Of a stretch of DNA of 64,000 nucleotides, positions 26,515 to 35,936 are shown piece after piece. The stretch comes from Gallaecimonas kandeliae (lineage in GTDB: Bacteria > Pseudomonadota > Gammaproteobacteria > Enterobacterales > Gallaecimonadaceae): contig NZ_CP118480.1 in assembly GCF_030450055.1 (NCBI RefSeq), positions 1,329,415 to 1,393,414 of the forward strand, read 5' to 3'. The position numbers and the translations under genes are program-made. The notes under the pieces were generated by a model. The model did no database searches. It had not been told where the DNA came from and saw nothing but the letters and a program-made list of their open reading frames with translations. Within the stretch, counting starts at the first letter, position 1, and each line of letters begins with the position of its first letter.

Positions 26515-27244
26515 GGGCAGTTGCAGGGGCGGCCGCAGGTTCGGCCCTCGGCATCTTGGGCCCGCCGTGGTACTCGGCCAGCACCAGTTCCATCTGTTCC
26601 ACCCCGTCCTTGGCCTGCCAGAGCCTGACCAGGCTGTAGTTGAGGCTGGGGGCCAGCCAGAAGATGGTCTGGCGGCTGGAGTTCTTGCCGCGCACCCGCT
26701 CCACCCTCAGGGTATCCAGCTCCCCGTAAGGGGTCTTGATGCGCTCTTCCCCGGCCACCTTGAAGTGGTAGTCCTTCTCCTTGAGCCCTTGGACTATGTG
26801 GTAACTGACGTCCTGCTTGCCGGCGGCGATATCCAGGGCCAGTTGCTGCTGGTAGGAGAGGGGATCGTAGAAGGTGCCTTCGATATTGATGCCGGCGCCG
26901 CCGCTGCGCACCGTATGGCCGTCAGTGGTCTGGCTGGAGCTGTCGTCAGGGCCTGTGCCGGTGCGCTTGTAGCTGTAACGCAGGGACTGGACCTGGCCGT
27001 CCTGGACCTTGAAGGAGGCTTCCTCCGAGCGCTGGTCGGTGAAGATCAGCCAGCGCAGATCCGAGGCGTTCTTGAGGACATAGGTATCGCCGTCCTGCTC
27101 CAGGCTGCGGCTGCCCATGCCCAGGGTCTTGCCTTTGCGCAGTACCTTGTAGATGGCGTCGTAGCTGGAGAGGGGGGAAGCGGCAACCGGCAGCGCGAGC
27201 AGCGCTGCCAGCGCCAGGGGGATCAATTGATTGCGTAACCGCAT
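26501..27244 (-). CDS. DUF3108 periplasmic protein
   Basis: A 247-aa protein with a signal peptide (cleavage near PVAA-SP, residue 22). SYDAIYKVLRKGKTLGMGSR and SLRYSYKRTG match the DUF3108 beta-rich barrel. It starts 22 bp inside purN, so it is translated from the purMN message, as in Shewanella-type genomes. Its C-terminus is Ala/Pro-rich and overlaps yafJ in antisense. Confidence 0.82.
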   Translation of the reverse strand: MRLRNQLIPLALAALLALPVAASPLSSYDAIYKVLRKGKTLGMGSRSLEQDGDTYVLKNASDLRWLIFTDQRSEEASFKVQDGQVQSLRYSYKRTGTGPDDSSSQTTDGHTVRSGGAGINIEGTFYDPLSYQQQLALDIAAGKQDVSYHIVQGLKEKDYHFKVAGEERIKTPYGELDTLRVERVRGKNSSRQTIFWLAPSLNYSLVRLWQAKDGVEQMELVLAEYHGGPKMPRAEPAAAPATAPKAP

Positions 27245-27861
27245 GGCGGTAAAACCTGTCCGTCAAGCCAGGCCCTACCTTCGCCCATTTGCAACCTGCC
27301 GTCAACGAACCAGCCGCATACCAGGGGGTAGAGGATGTGTTCCTGCCGGTGCACCTTCTGGGCCAGGCTGTCGGCGTCGTCACCCGCTTCTATGGCCACT
27401 TTGGCCTGGGCTATGACGGGGCCGCCGTCCAGCTCGGCGGTGACGAAATGCACTGACACCCCGTGCTCGGCGTCGCCTTCGTCCAGGGCCCGCTGATGGG
27501 TATGCAAGCCCTTGTATTTGGGGAGCAGCGAGGGGTGGATGTTGAGCAGTCGGCCTTCGAAGGCACCGACAAAGACGGGCGTGAGGATGCGCATAAAGCC
27601 GGCCAGCACCACCAGATCGGGCTCGAAGCCGTTGACGGCCTCGACCAGGGCGGCATCGTAGCTTTCCCTGTCACCAAAGCCTTTGTGGCTGAGCACCAGG
27701 GTCTCGATACCGGCCTTGGCGGCCCTTTCCAGGCCGTAGGCATCGCCCTTGTTGGAGACGACGCCCACCACCTGGGCCTGGAGGTTGCCTGCGCTGCAGG
27801 CGTCGATGATCGCCTGCAGGTTGGAGCCACTACCGGAGATCAGGACGACAATACGCTTCAA
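27223..27861 (-). CDS. purN: Phosphoribosylglycinamide formyltransferase
   Basis: A 212-aa enzyme transferring a formyl group from 10-formyl-THF to [20 protein letters not shown] is the phosphate loop. [21 protein letters not shown] holds the catalytic His, and [18 protein letters not shown] the catalytic Asp. It overlaps purM by 4 bp and DUF3108 by 22 bp. Confidence 0.96.
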   Translation of the reverse strand: MKRIVVLISGSGSNLQAIIDACSAGNLQAQVVGVVSNKGDAYGLERAAKAGIETLVLSHKGFGDRESYDAALVEAVNGFEPDLVVLAGFMRILTPVFVGAFEGRLLNIHPSLLPKYKGLHTHQRALDEGDAEHGVSVHFVTAELDGGPVIAQAKVAIEAGDDADSLAQKVHRQEHILYPLVCGWFVDGRLQMGEGRAWLDGQVLPPCGYAIN

Positions 27862-28898
27862 TGGATCTCTACCGCTTTGTCGCCGTCGTTACGCGCCGCT
27901 ATGGTGCCGATGTGCCAGGGCTTCTCGCCCTGTTGTTCCAGCACGGCCAGGGCTTCTTCCAGTTGGGAGGCGGGCACTACCAGCACCATGCCGACGCCGC
28001 AGTTGAAGGTGCGGTACATCTCTTCGCGGGTGACGTTGCCTTCGGCTTGCAGCCAGTTGAAGATGGCCGGCCACTGCCAGGAAGCTTCGTTGACCACGGC
28101 CTTGGCGCTGTCCGGCAGGACGCGGGGAATGTTTTCCCAGAAGCCGCCGCCGGTGATGTGGGACAGGGCCTTGACGCGCACCTTGCGGATGAGCTCCAGC
28201 ACCGGCTTGACGTAGATGCGGGTGGGTTCCAGCAGCAGGTCAGCCAAGGGCTTACCGTCGACGAGGGTGTCGGCGCTGGCACCGGCCACTTCGACGATCT
28301 TGCGCACCAGGGAGTAGCCGTTGGAGTGCGGGCCTGAGGAGGGCAGGGCGATCAGGGCGTCGCCTTCGTCCACGCCGGAGCCGTCGATGATCTTGGACTT
28401 TTCCACCACGCCGACGCAGAAGCCGGCCAGGTCGTAGTCGTCACCTTCGTACATGCCGGGCATCTCGGCCGTCTCGCCACCGATGAGGGCGCAGCCGGAC
28501 TGCTCACAGCCCTGGCCTATGCCGGCCACCACTTGGGCTGCGACGTCCACGTCCAGCTTGCCGGTGGCGTAGTAGTCGAGGAAGAACAGCGGCTCGGCGC
28601 CTTGGACTATGAGGTCGTTGACGCACATGGCCACCAGGTCGATGCCGACGCCGTCGTGGCGGTTCCAGTCCAGGGCCAGGCGCAGCTTGGTGCCGACGCC
28701 GTCGGTACCGGCCACCAGTACCGGCTCTTGATAGCCGGTCGGGATCTGGCAGAGGGCGCCAAAGCCGCCCAGGCCCCCCATGACTTCGGGGCGGCTGGTG
28801 CGGCGGGCCACACCTTTGATCCTTTCTACCAGGGCGTTGCCTGCATCGATGTCTACACCGGCGTCTTTATAGGACAGGGACGTGCGTTTTTCGCTCAT
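27858..28898 (-). CDS. purM: AIR synthase
   Basis: A 346-aa ATP-dependent ligase forming aminoimidazole ribonucleotide. [18 protein letters not shown] and [20 protein letters not shown] are the paired PurM/PurL-fold motifs. Length matches E. coli PurM (345 aa). A PurR-like box lies 64 bp upstream. First gene of purM-purN-DUF3108. Confidence 0.97.
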   Translation of the reverse strand: MSEKRTSLSYKDAGVDIDAGNALVERIKGVARRTSRPEVMGGLGGFGALCQIPTGYQEPVLVAGTDGVGTKLRLALDWNRHDGVGIDLVAMCVNDLIVQGAEPLFFLDYYATGKLDVDVAAQVVAGIGQGCEQSGCALIGGETAEMPGMYEGDDYDLAGFCVGVVEKSKIIDGSGVDEGDALIALPSSGPHSNGYSLVRKIVEVAGASADTLVDGKPLADLLLEPTRIYVKPVLELIRKVRVKALSHITGGGFWENIPRVLPDSAKAVVNEASWQWPAIFNWLQAEGNVTREEMYRTFNCGVGMVLVVPASQLEEALAVLEQQGEKPWHIGTIAARNDGDKAVEIH

Positions 28899-28961
28899 CG
28901 TCTTCCTCTAGGGATGTTGGGGGGATTTTGGCGGGGCGTATTGTAGCCGGGCCGGGCCTAA

Positions 28962-28977
28962 GTTGAAACGTTTTCCT
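28962..28977 (-). promoter_or_regulatory. PurR-box-like operator upstream of purMN
   Basis: GTTGAAACGTTTTCCT keeps the core AAACGTTTTC of the PurR operator, 11 of 16 consensus positions. It lies in the 156-bp gap between divergent purM and upp, so it could affect either. Confidence 0.6.
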
Positions 28978-29054
28978 GGCGGCTTTTTCCTTTGCCCGCC
29001 CGGCAGGCGGCAGGTAAAATCGATGAGTTTTTTGCCAGCTGAAAAGGAAGCGCC

Positions 29055-29681
29055 ATGAAGATCAGTGAAGTCAAACACCCCCTGGTCCAGCACAAGCTGG
29101 GCCTGATGCGTGAAGCCGACATCAGCACCAAGCGCTTTCGCGAGCTGGCCGCCGAAGTGGGCAGCCTGCTGACCTACGAAGCCACCAAGGACTTCGAGCT
29201 GGAAACCGTCACCATCCATGGCTGGAACGGCCCCGTCGAGGTGCAACAGCTCAAGGGCAAGAAGGTGACGGTGGTGCCCATCCTTCGCGCCGGCATGGGC
29301 ATGCTGGACGGGGTGCTGGAGCTGATCCCCTCTGCCCGGGTGTCTGTGGTGGGCATGTACCGCAACGAGGAAACCCTGGAGCCCGTGCCTTACTTCGAGA
29401 AGCTCTGCAAGGATCTGCCGGAGCGGGTGGCCCTGGTCATAGACCCCATGCTGGCCACAGGCGGCACCATGGTGGCCACCCTGGATCTCTTGAAGCAACG
29501 CGGTTGCCAGCACATCAAGGTGCTGGTGCTGGTGGCGGCCCCCGAGGGCATCAAGGCCCTGGAAGAGGCCCACCCCGACGTGGAGCTTTATACAGCGGCC
29601 ATCGACTCGCACCTCAACGAGCACGGCTACATCATCCCCGGCCTCGGTGACGCCGGCGACAAGATCTTCGGCACCAAGTGA
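29055..29681 (+). CDS. upp: Uracil phosphoribosyltransferase
   Basis: A 208-aa enzyme making UMP from uracil and [24 protein letters not shown] is the PRPP loop, and [15 protein letters not shown] is the uracil-binding end. Length equals E. coli Upp. Followed by uraA after a hairpin, giving a salvage-uptake pair, and divergent from purM as in E. coli. Confidence 0.97.
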   Translation: MKISEVKHPLVQHKLGLMREADISTKRFRELAAEVGSLLTYEATKDFELETVTIHGWNGPVEVQQLKGKKVTVVPILRAGMGMLDGVLELIPSARVSVVGMYRNEETLEPVPYFEKLCKDLPERVALVIDPMLATGGTMVATLDLLKQRGCQHIKVLVLVAAPEGIKALEEAHPDVELYTAAIDSHLNEHGYIIPGLGDAGDKIFGTK

Positions 29682-29686
29682 TCCCG

Positions 29687-29708
29687 CCCGGCCCCAGGCC
29701 GGGTTTTT
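29687..29708 (+). terminator. Intergenic terminator/attenuator between upp and uraA
   Basis: CCCGGCC-CCA-GGCCGGG is followed by six T. It lies inside the presumed upp-uraA unit and would lower uraA expression relative to upp. Confidence 0.75.
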
Positions 29709-29728
29709 TCCATCCAGAGGACTGCTCC

Positions 29729-30982
29729 ATGACTTCCCTGCCCCCCGGCCACCACCGCATCGACAGCCTGCCGAAAAGGGCGCTGATCGGTGCCCAGATG
29801 CTGTTCGTGGCCTTCGGCGCCCTGGTGCTGATGCCGCTGCTGACCGGCCTCGACCCCAACGTCGCCTTCTTTACCGCAGGCCTCGGCACCCTGCTGTTCC
29901 AGCTCATCACAGGCCGCCTGGTGCCGGTGTTCCTGGCCTCCAGCTTCGCTTTCATAGCCCCTGTGATCATGGGCACCCAGCAGTTCGGCCTGCCCGCCAC
30001 CCTGGGGGGCCTGGCCGCCTGCGGCCTGGTCTACGTGGCCCTGGCGAGCCTGGTCAAGCTGCGGGGCGTGGCCGTCATAGAGCGGCTGCTGCCCCCTGTG
30101 GTAGTGGGGCCCATCATCATCGTCATCGGCCTGTCCCTGGCAGGTATCGGCGTCAATATGGCGATGGGCAAGACAGGGGACGGCGCCAAGGTGCTGGTGC
30201 CGGCCGGCCAGGCGCTGCTGGTCTCCATGAGCGCCCTGGTCACCACCTTGGCGGTGGCGACCCTGGCCAAGGGCATCTTCAAGCTCATTCCCATCATCGC
30301 CGGCATAGTGGTCGGTTATGGCCTGTCGTTGATGCTCGGCATCGTCTCTTTTGACGCCATTAAGGCGGCGCCCTGGCTGGCCATGCCCCATTTCACGGCA
30401 CCGGAATTTCGCTGGGACGCCATCCTCTGGATGCTGCCCGTCGCCCTGGCCCCGGCCATAGAACACGTGGGTGACGTGCTGGCCATCGGCTCGGTCACAG
30501 GCCGCGACTACCTGCAAAAGCCCGGCCTGCATCGCACCCTGCTGGGGGATGGCCTGGCCACGACCCTGGCCGCCTGTTTCGGCGGCCCGCCCAACACCAC
30601 CTATTCGGAGGTGACAGGCGCCGTGACCCTGACCCGCAGCTTCGACCCGCGCATCATGACCTGGTCGGCCATCTTCGCCATAGTGCTGGCCTTCGTCGGC
30701 AAGCTGGGAGCGGCGCTGCAATCCATCCCCTCCGTGGTGATGGGCGGCATCATGGTGCTGCTGTTCGGCTCCATCGCCTCGGTGGGCATCAATACCCTGG
30801 TGCGCTCCCGGGTGGACTTGAGCCAGTCCCGCAACCTGGTGATCTGCTCAGTGGTGCTGGTGTTCGGCATCGGCGGCATGGTGATCAGCCTGGGGAGCTT
30901 TACCTTGCAGGGGATCAGCCTCTGTGCCCTGGTGGCCATACTGCTGAACCTGGTATTACCCAGGGATCAGGTCAGGTCTTGA
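29729..30982 (+). CDS. uraA: Uracil permease (NCS2 family)
   Basis: A 417-aa membrane symporter of the NCS2 family with about 14 segments. FAFIAPVIMGTQQFG, AIEHVGDVLAIGSVTG and the pair EVTGAVTLTRSF are family signature regions; E in AIEHVGD and E in TYSEVTG are the likely substrate and proton residues. Coupled with upp in the uracil uptake-salvage route. The ATG at 29729 follows AGAGGA. Confidence 0.93.
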   Translation: MTSLPPGHHRIDSLPKRALIGAQMLFVAFGALVLMPLLTGLDPNVAFFTAGLGTLLFQLITGRLVPVFLASSFAFIAPVIMGTQQFGLPATLGGLAACGLVYVALASLVKLRGVAVIERLLPPVVVGPIIIVIGLSLAGIGVNMAMGKTGDGAKVLVPAGQALLVSMSALVTTLAVATLAKGIFKLIPIIAGIVVGYGLSLMLGIVSFDAIKAAPWLAMPHFTAPEFRWDAILWMLPVALAPAIEHVGDVLAIGSVTGRDYLQKPGLHRTLLGDGLATTLAACFGGPPNTTYSEVTGAVTLTRSFDPRIMTWSAIFAIVLAFVGKLGAALQSIPSVVMGGIMVLLFGSIASVGINTLVRSRVDLSQSRNLVICSVVLVFGIGGMVISLGSFTLQGISLCALVAILLNLVLPRDQVRS

Positions 30983-31034
30983 GTCAGGGGGGGCCTGCCC
31001 CTATGATCCCCCTATTCGCGGTACGGAGAACCCC

Positions 31035-32036
31035 ATGAGAGCCACCCTTTTTGCTTGCCTTGCCCTGCTGAGCACCCAACTGCCGGCGGTGCAGGTCGAG
31101 GATCTGTACCGCAGCCAGGTGCAGGTGCCCAGCCAGACGGAAGCGGCGCGCAGCACTGCCCTGAAGACGGCCCTGGCCCAGACCCTGGTGCGGGTCACCG
31201 GCAACGGCGCCGCGGCCAGCAACCCGGCCCTGGCCGATCTGCTGAGTGATCCCAGCCCCTTTCTGCTGTCCTACCGCTACGAGCAGGACAAGGACGGCCT
31301 GACCCTCTATGCCGCCTTCGACAAGCGCCCCCTGGAACAGGCCATCTGGCAGCGGGGCCTGGCAGTCTGGGGCGCCGACAGGCCCACCACCCTGTTGTGG
31401 GTGGCCCAGGAGCAGGACGGCAAGCGCGATCTGGTGAGCGACGCCTCCAACCCGGCCCTGGCCAAGGTGCTGGTGGACGAAGGCAAGGCGCGGGGCCTGC
31501 CGCTGCTGCTGCCGCTCTGGGATCTCGACGACAAGCTCAAGCTGGACGTGCTGGACGTCTGGGGGCGTTTTCGCGAGCCGGTGGCCGACGCCTCCAGCCG
31601 CTACCAGGCGCCCCAGTTCCTGATGGCCAAGGTCAGCGCCGAAGGCAATGGCTTTGTGGCCGACTGGCAACTGGCCGGCAATGTGGCAGCCAGCGGCCAG
31701 GGCCAGGGGGCCAGCCCCGGCGATGCCCTCAAGGCCATGGTGGACGAGCTGGCCGACCAGCTTGCCGACAGCCTGGCGGTCAAGGGCCAGCTCTCGGCCA
31801 ACCTCACCCAGCTGACCCTGGTGGGGGTAGGGCGTTCCGCCGACTACCTGGCGGCCCTCGACGAACTCAAGGCCCTGCCGCTGGTGGCCGATGCCAGCGT
31901 TACCGCCGTCAACCAAGGCCAGGTGACCTTCAGCCTGCAATTGCGGGGCGATGAAGGCCAGCTCAACCAGGCCCTGGCCCTGAGCCGCCATTTCGAGGCC
32001 GGCCCAGACGGCCAGTACCATTACGTGAACCGCTGA
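31035..32036 (+). CDS. DUF2066 periplasmic protein
   Basis: A 333-aa protein with a signal peptide (cleavage near TQLPA, residue 17). VEDLYRSQVQVPSQTEAAR is the conserved DUF2066 opening. It lies directly upstream of hda (9-bp gap), a recurrent gammaproteobacterial gene pair. Function unknown. Confidence 0.85.
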   Translation: MRATLFACLALLSTQLPAVQVEDLYRSQVQVPSQTEAARSTALKTALAQTLVRVTGNGAAASNPALADLLSDPSPFLLSYRYEQDKDGLTLYAAFDKRPLEQAIWQRGLAVWGADRPTTLLWVAQEQDGKRDLVSDASNPALAKVLVDEGKARGLPLLLPLWDLDDKLKLDVLDVWGRFREPVADASSRYQAPQFLMAKVSAEGNGFVADWQLAGNVAASGQGQGASPGDALKAMVDELADQLADSLAVKGQLSANLTQLTLVGVGRSADYLAALDELKALPLVADASVTAVNQGQVTFSLQLRGDEGQLNQALALSRHFEAGPDGQYHYVNR

Positions 32037-32045
32037 GGACCAAGC

Positions 32046-32738
32046 GTGCAGTTACCCCTTGCCGTCCAGCTACCTGACGACGAGACCTTTGTCAGTTTCT
32101 ACCCCGGCGACAACGCCCAACTGGTGGCGGCGGTGAAGAACGCCGCCCGCGCCGAAGGGAAAAGGGTGCTCTACCTCTGGGGCAAGGGCATGAGCGGCCG
32201 CAGCCACCTGCTGCACGCCGCCTGTGCCCTGGCCGCCGAGCGCGGCGCCGCCGCCGCCTACCTGCCGTTGAAGGCCCGTGACCAGATGGCCCCGGCCATG
32301 CTCGAAGGCATGGAGAAGCTGGCCCTGGTCTGCATCGACGACGTCGGCGCCATCGCCGGCGACAACCCCTGGGAGAGCCAGGTGTTCGACCTCTACAACA
32401 GGGTGCTGGAAACCCGGGACGGGGCCCACCTGGTGATCACCGCCGAGGCGCCGCCCCAGCAGTTGGGCCTGGAACTGGCGGATCTGGTCTCCCGCCTCGA
32501 CTGGGGGGTCACCTACCAGCTCCAGCCCCTGGACGACGAAGGCAAGCTGGCCGCCCTGCAGTTGCGGGCCGGGCTGCGCGGCTTCACCTTGCCGGATGAC
32601 GTGGGCCGCTTCCTGCTGAACCGGCTGTCGAGGGACATGCGTTCTCTCTTCGAGGCCCTGGACGCCCTGGACAGGGCCTCCATCGCCGCCCAGCGCAAGC
32701 TGACCATTCCTTTTGTGAAGCAGGCGCTGCAGCTCTGA
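32046..32738 (+). CDS. hda: Hda, DnaA regulatory inactivator
   Basis: A 230-aa AAA+ protein that with the DNA-loaded sliding clamp stimulates ATP hydrolysis by Dna[18 protein letters not shown] contains the N-terminal clamp-binding motif. [17 protein letters not shown] is the degenerate Walker [13 protein letters not shown] is Walker B. The start is GTG at 32046. The C-terminal 19 codons recur downstream (see the repeat). Confidence 0.95.
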   Translation: MQLPLAVQLPDDETFVSFYPGDNAQLVAAVKNAARAEGKRVLYLWGKGMSGRSHLLHAACALAAERGAAAAYLPLKARDQMAPAMLEGMEKLALVCIDDVGAIAGDNPWESQVFDLYNRVLETRDGAHLVITAEAPPQQLGLELADLVSRLDWGVTYQLQPLDDEGKLAALQLRAGLRGFTLPDDVGRFLLNRLSRDMRSLFEALDALDRASIAAQRKLTIPFVKQALQL

Positions 32739-32825
32739 GGTTTCAGGAGCCCGGGACAGGGCTCCTACATGGCCGCCCAGCGCAAGCTGACCATTCCCTT
32801 TGTGAAGCAAGCCTTGCAGCTCTAA
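32681..32825 (+). repeat. Tail duplication of hda (gene end 32681-32738, copy 32768-32825)
   Basis: The last 58 bp of hda recur at 32768-32825, 87 bp downstream, with 6 differences. Within codons shared with hda all changes are synonymous: CCT/CCC, CAG/CAA, GCG/GCC, CTG/TTG and stop TGA/TAA. The copy begins with ATG and reads [18 protein letters not shown]. The 29-bp spacer carries a hairpin with arms AGGAGCCC and GGGCTCCT around GGGACA. Spacing of 87 keeps the frame: reading through the hda TGA would reach the copy with no other stop. Confidence 0.95.
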
Positions 32826-32835
32826 TTTTCCCAAT

Positions 32836-32866
32836 AAAAAAGGGGGCCGGATGGCCCCCTTTTTTA
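32836..32866. terminator. Terminator between hda tail copy and tpiA
   Basis: AAAAAAGGGGGCC-GGAT-GGCCCCCTTTTTT forms a strong two-way hairpin. Confidence 0.88.
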
Positions 32867-32876
32867 TGTGCCAGTG

Positions 32877-33641
32877 TCAGGCGGCGCCCTTGATGGCGTC
32901 CTTGAAGATGGCGCTGAATTCGCTGGCGTCCAGGGAGGCACCGCCCACCAGGGCGCCGTCCACGTCGTCCATCATGAACAGGGAGCGGGCGTTGCTGGCC
33001 TTGACCGAGCCGCCGTAGAGGATGCGCAGGGCGTCGCTATGGGCCTTGTCCTGGGCCGCCACCTGGGCGCGGATGAAGGCGTGGACCTTCTGGGCGTCGA
33101 TAGGGCTGGCGGCCTGGCCTGAGCCTATGGCCCAGACCGGCTCGTAGGCCACGACGGCGTCTTCGAAGCTCTTGCGGCCGCAGCGCTTTACCACCGCTTG
33201 CAGCTGGTGGCCTATGACGTCCTGGGTTTCGCCGTTGTTGCGCTCGGCCTGGGTCTCGCCGACGCAGAGCACAGGGGTGAGGCCGGCTTCTTTGACGGCT
33301 TCGAACTTGCGGGCCACCAGTTCGTCGGTCTCATGGTGCAGGGCGCGGCGCTCGGAATGGCCCACCAGCACGTAACGGACCCCGAATTCCTTGAGCATGT
33401 CGGGGGAGACTTCCCCGGTGAAGGCGCCTTGGCGGTTGAAGTCGATGTTTTGGGCGCCGAGGGCGATGTTGCTGTAGCGCAGCAAGCGTTCGGCCTGGCC
33501 CATGAAGATCACCGGCGGGCAGACGGCCACTTCGACCCCTTCCACCTCGTTGGCCGTGACCATCAGTTCGACCAGCAGTTTTTCGACGGAAGCCTTGGTA
33601 CCGTGCAGCTTCCAGTTTCCCATCACCAGAGGACGACGCAT
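32877..33641 (-). CDS. tpiA: Triosephosphate isomerase
   Basis: A 254-aa TIM barrel interconverting DHAP and glyceraldehyde-3-phosphate. MGNWKLHG carries K11, VLVGHSERR carries H95, and VAYEPVWAIGSG holds the catalytic glutamate. The ATG at 33641 follows AAGGAG. Monocistronic. Confidence 0.97.
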   Translation of the reverse strand: MRRPLVMGNWKLHGTKASVEKLLVELMVTANEVEGVEVAVCPPVIFMGQAERLLRYSNIALGAQNIDFNRQGAFTGEVSPDMLKEFGVRYVLVGHSERRALHHETDELVARKFEAVKEAGLTPVLCVGETQAERNNGETQDVIGHQLQAVVKRCGRKSFEDAVVAYEPVWAIGSGQAASPIDAQKVHAFIRAQVAAQDKAHSDALRILYGGSVKASNARSLFMMDDVDGALVGGASLDASEFSAIFKDAIKGAA

Positions 33642-33704
33642 TCCGGGTGATCTCCTTTCCTGTAGGGTTTGTTCATTATTATCGGGGCGAGAGGATACCA
33701 CAGC

Positions 33705-34745
33705 TTAAAGCAGCGCTTGCCGCCATTGGCCGTTTTTGAGGCTGGCCGCGAAGGCGTCGCTCAGGCGGTTGCCGGCGTCGATGACGGCCTGCCAGTAAGC
33801 GATGCGCTCCTGGTCGCTGAAGCGCTCGAAGTCCTTGCGGTCGGAGATCTTGCCATGGGGCAGGCTTGCCACCAACTCGGGGGAGGGCGCCACCATCACC
33901 ACCTTGTCGTAATGGGCCGCCTTGGCCTTGCGCCACTTGAGGCCCTTGTCGAACCAGCCCGGTATGGCCTGGGGGTAGAAGTGGGGGTAGAGCACCAGGC
34001 CCTTTGGCTCCAGGGGCAGGTCGAAGTGGTAGTCGAGGATGCCGCCGTCCCTGTGCAGGCCGTGGCGGCTGCCGTCCAGGCGCACCCCTTCCAGCACCAG
34101 GGGTATGGCGCCCGTGGCCTCCAGGGCCAGGGGCAGGTTCTGCTCGGTAAGCCGCAGATATTCGGTGGGCAGATCGGCCGTGCCCAGCCAGGCCGGCGCC
34201 TCGCCATTGTGGAAGACGGCGCGGCCGAAAAAGAGGCCGAGGGCCTTGCGGTGCAGCAGGTTGCCGAAGGCGGCCAGGCCCAGGCCCAGCAGCTGGGGCC
34301 CCTTGCGCTCGCTCTTCAGGAGCCCCTTGCAGCCGGCGGTGATGAGGTGCAGCCGCTTTTGTTCGTTACCTATGATGTCGCCGGCCCCTTGGCTGCCCAG
34401 CAGGGTAGCGACCATGGCGCGGCTGGAATCGGAGATGGCCTTGGGGCTGGCGTCATCGGCGTGAGAAAGATGATGGTAGAAGTCGCGAAAGCGCTCTATG
34501 GCCGCCACGGAGTCGCCGCAGGCATGGGCCGCCATGCGCCAGCCTCCCACAGAGGTGCCCAGCAGATCCAACCGCTGTCCCTTGAAAAAATCCCCGGCCA
34601 GGAAGCGGTCCAGCCCCGACAGCACGAACCACTTAGGGCCACCTGAGGCGCCGAGCAGGGTGGAGAACTGGGCGGCGTCGAAGCCGTCCTTTAACAGTTG
34701 GGCCCGGGCGCTGGCGCCGGCCTTGATCACGAAGGGCAGGGACAT
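33705..34745 (-). CDS. Patatin-like phospholipase
   Basis: A 346-aa hydrolase of the patatin family. GASGGPKWFVLSG is the oxyanion hole. LLGTSVGGWRM is the nucleophile elbow GxSxG. RDGGILDYHFD holds the catalytic Asp of the Ser-Asp dyad. No signal peptide is visible, so it is probably cytoplasmic. Start at the ATG at 34745, with no strong ribosome site. Confidence 0.82.
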   Translation of the reverse strand: MSLPFVIKAGASARAQLLKDGFDAAQFSTLLGASGGPKWFVLSGLDRFLAGDFFKGQRLDLLGTSVGGWRMAAHACGDSVAAIERFRDFYHHLSHADDASPKAISDSSRAMVATLLGSQGAGDIIGNEQKRLHLITAGCKGLLKSERKGPQLLGLGLAAFGNLLHRKALGLFFGRAVFHNGEAPAWLGTADLPTEYLRLTEQNLPLALEATGAIPLVLEGVRLDGSRHGLHRDGGILDYHFDLPLEPKGLVLYPHFYPQAIPGWFDKGLKWRKAKAAHYDKVVMVAPSPELVASLPHGKISDRKDFERFSDQERIAYWQAVIDAGNRLSDAFAASLKNGQWRQALL

Positions 34746-34811
34746 GGCAAAGCAAAAGACAGTGGAAACTGGGGGCAAGGATGCCAAAGGCCGGCGCCAG
34801 CGACAACGGCT

Positions 34812-34840
34812 TTGACAAGGGAGTCTTCATCAGTTAGATA
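34812..34840 (+). promoter_or_regulatory. Candidate promoter of the SPFH gene
   Basis: TTGACA (34812-34817), 17 bp, then TAGATA (34835-34840). The -35 is perfect and the -10 is weak. It is followed by the AT-rich inverted segment GATATCTAATTGATATC. Confidence 0.5.
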
Positions 34841-34870
34841 TCTAATTGATATCAATTCAAGGAGTGAGTC

Positions 34871-35725
34871 ATGAAAGAGATCCGTCGCAACCCTGCCTCC
34901 GGCTACCTGATGCTGGTGGTGCTGCCTGCCCTGATGCTGGTTTCATTGCTGGTGTTGGTGGGCGTCAACATCGGCCTGGTGAAGGTGCTGGCAGCGTTGC
35001 TGTTGCTGTGCAGTGTCATCAGCCTGGGGGGCTTTTTCATGGTGGCCCCCAACGAGGCCAAGGTGCTGCAGCTGTTCGGCTCCTATGTGGGCACAGCCGT
35101 CAGCCCCGGGCTGCGCTGGGCCAACCCCTTCTATTCCAAGAAGCGGGTGTCGCAGCGGGTGCGCAATTTCGACAGCGACAAGCTCAAGGTCAACGACCAT
35201 GCCGGCAACCCCATAGAGATAGCGGCCGTGGTGGTATGGCGGGTGGTGGACACCTACGAGGCGGTGTTCGAGGTGGACGACTTCGAGGACTTCGTCTCCA
35301 TCCAGTCCGAGGCGGCTGTCAGGAACCTGGCCAGCTCCTACCCCTATGACCAGCACCAGGAAGGGGAGGTGGCACTGCGCAGCCACACCCAGGACATCGC
35401 CGAGAAGCTCAAGGTCGAGATCCAGGACCGCCTGGACAAGGCCGGGGTGGAAGTCATAGAGGCGCGCATTTCCCACCTGGCCTATGCGCCGGAAATCGCC
35501 TCGGCCATGCTGCGCCGCCAGCAGGCCGCCGCCATAGTGGCCGCCCGTTCCCAACTGGTGGAAGGGGCCGTGTCCATGGTGCATATGGCCCTCAGCGAAC
35601 TCAAGGAACAGGGGGTGGTGGAGCTGGACGAGGAGCGCAAGGCGGTGATGGTCTCCAACCTGCTGGTGGTGCTCTGCGGCGAGAGCCATACCCAGCCGGT
35701 GGTCAACGCCGGCAGCCTCTACTGA
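34871..35725 (+). CDS. SPFH/band-7 (slipin-like) membrane protein
   Basis: A 284-aa protein with two N-terminal membrane segments (about residues 15-35 and 37-57) followed by an SPFH domain (about 60-225). [20 protein letters not shown] starts the band-7 fold, and [20 protein letters not shown] and [19 protein letters not shown] are typical. AGGAGTGAG precedes the ATG. A ribbon-helix-helix gene follows 3 bp later, a pairing seen in other proteobacteria. Confidence 0.87.
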   Translation: MKEIRRNPASGYLMLVVLPALMLVSLLVLVGVNIGLVKVLAALLLLCSVISLGGFFMVAPNEAKVLQLFGSYVGTAVSPGLRWANPFYSKKRVSQRVRNFDSDKLKVNDHAGNPIEIAAVVVWRVVDTYEAVFEVDDFEDFVSIQSEAAVRNLASSYPYDQHQEGEVALRSHTQDIAEKLKVEIQDRLDKAGVEVIEARISHLAYAPEIASAMLRRQQAAAIVAARSQLVEGAVSMVHMALSELKEQGVVELDEERKAVMVSNLLVVLCGESHTQPVVNAGSLY

Positions 35726-35728
35726 GCC

Positions 35729-35908
35729 ATGGCCAAGAAAGCCTATCCCCTGCGCATCGACGAACAGGTACTGGCCGCCCTGCAAGGCTGGGCGGACGAC
35801 GAGCTGCGCTCTTTGAATGCCCAGATAGAATATGTGCTGCGCCAGGCCCTCTATGCCCAGGGCCGGCTGAGGCCCCCCAAGCCCAAGGTGGTGGAAGACA
35901 AGGAATGA
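35729..35908 (+). CDS. Small ribbon-helix-helix (Arc-like) protein
   Basis: A 59-aa basic protein. KAYPLRIDEQVLAALQGWAD and LRSLNAQIEYVLRQALYA fit the beta strand and two helices of Arc/MetJ-type DNA-binding proteins. It starts 3 bp after the SPFH stop and is certainly co-transcribed. It may regulate the pair or act as an adaptor. Not detected by length cut-offs because it is so short. Confidence 0.8.
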   Translation: MAKKAYPLRIDEQVLAALQGWADDELRSLNAQIEYVLRQALYAQGRLRPPKPKVVEDKE

Positions 35909-35936
35909 AAAAGGCGGCCCAGGCCGCCTTTTTCAC
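35907..35936. terminator. Shared terminator of the SPFH operon and cdd
   Basis: AAAAAGGCGGCC-CA-GGCCGCCTTTTT overlaps the stop codons on both sides. Confidence 0.85.

Noticed and set aside
29687-29708. Riboswitch between upp and uraA
   Set aside because: Only a simple hairpin with T run; no aptamer-like structure fits in the 47-bp gap.
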